The position numbers and the translations under genes are program-made. A stretch of DNA of 5,487 nt from an uncultured Sutterella sp. (lineage in GTDB: Bacteria; Pseudomonadota; Gammaproteobacteria; Burkholderiales; Burkholderiaceae_F), in NCBI GenBank assembly GCA_934255515.1, contig CAKQON010000091.1:1-5487 (forward strand), read 5' to 3'. This document shows positions 5,458 to 5,487 of this stretch, piece by piece (the stretch's first letter is position 1; every line of letters starts with the position of its first letter). The notes beneath the pieces were generated by a model. The model was not told the origin of the DNA and made no database searches. It was given only the letters and a program-made list of their open reading frames with translations.

Positions 5458-5479
5458 GCGCTTCGTGCGCTTTTTCTTT
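5458..5479 (+). terminator. Possible weak terminator hairpin
   Basis: GCGC at 5458-5461 pairs with GCGC at 5467-5470 around TTCGT, followed by TTTTTCTTT. The stem is only four pairs and no plus-strand gene leads into it within the window. It may instead be part of the promoter region of the minus-strand gene. Confidence 0.3.
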
Positions 5480-5487
5480 ACAATCGA

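Overview
The window is GC-rich accessory DNA, probably part of a conjugative plasmid or integrative element of a Gram-negative betaproteobacterium. Two observations suggest the group. The H-NS-like protein has the 'YKNPDGEETWSGRG' C-terminal style common in Burkholderiales, and the transfer gene belongs to the F-type (MPF-F) family. A gut Sutterellaceae-type host is my guess and is not shown by the sequence.

Left part (1-1236): the window opens inside a decayed IS200/IS605-type transposase fragment that keeps the HUH motif (PDHIHLF). It breaks off about 60 bases before traU, and a short open frame that overlaps the traU start may be the tail of a lost upstream transfer gene. traU is intact, with a signal peptide and many cysteines.

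Middle part (1237-2630): a perfect 16-bp palindrome precedes a two-gene unit. The first gene encodes an IHF-beta-like DNA-bending protein. The second overlaps it by ATGA, and from memory its product resembles the AcrVA2 family of anti-Cas12a proteins. This is the most interesting part of the window: a candidate anti-CRISPR gene with a nucleoid-type protein where a regulator (Aca) would be expected.

Inserted module (2631-4091): a Schlafen-type AlbA_2 / divergent AAA_4 / winged-helix gene is preceded by a cluster of TATCTGCTA repeats. It is split by one in-frame TGA codon. The module is bracketed by a direct repeat, 26 bp with one mismatch and extending to 43 bp. Because of this repeat, the AlbA_2 protein and the AcrVA2-like protein both end in EPEGGLN.

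Right part (4092-5487): a RelB-like ribbon-helix-helix antitoxin with no toxin beside it ends just before a shared hairpin terminator. On the minus strand lie an H-NS-like gene and, upstream of it, an unrecognised helical protein gene with an unclear start. The roughly 300 bp between these two minus-strand genes is rich in TCCGG motifs. A palindromic operator there has the same TCCGGATT core as the site before the IHF-like gene, so the two nucleoid-protein genes may share a regulator.
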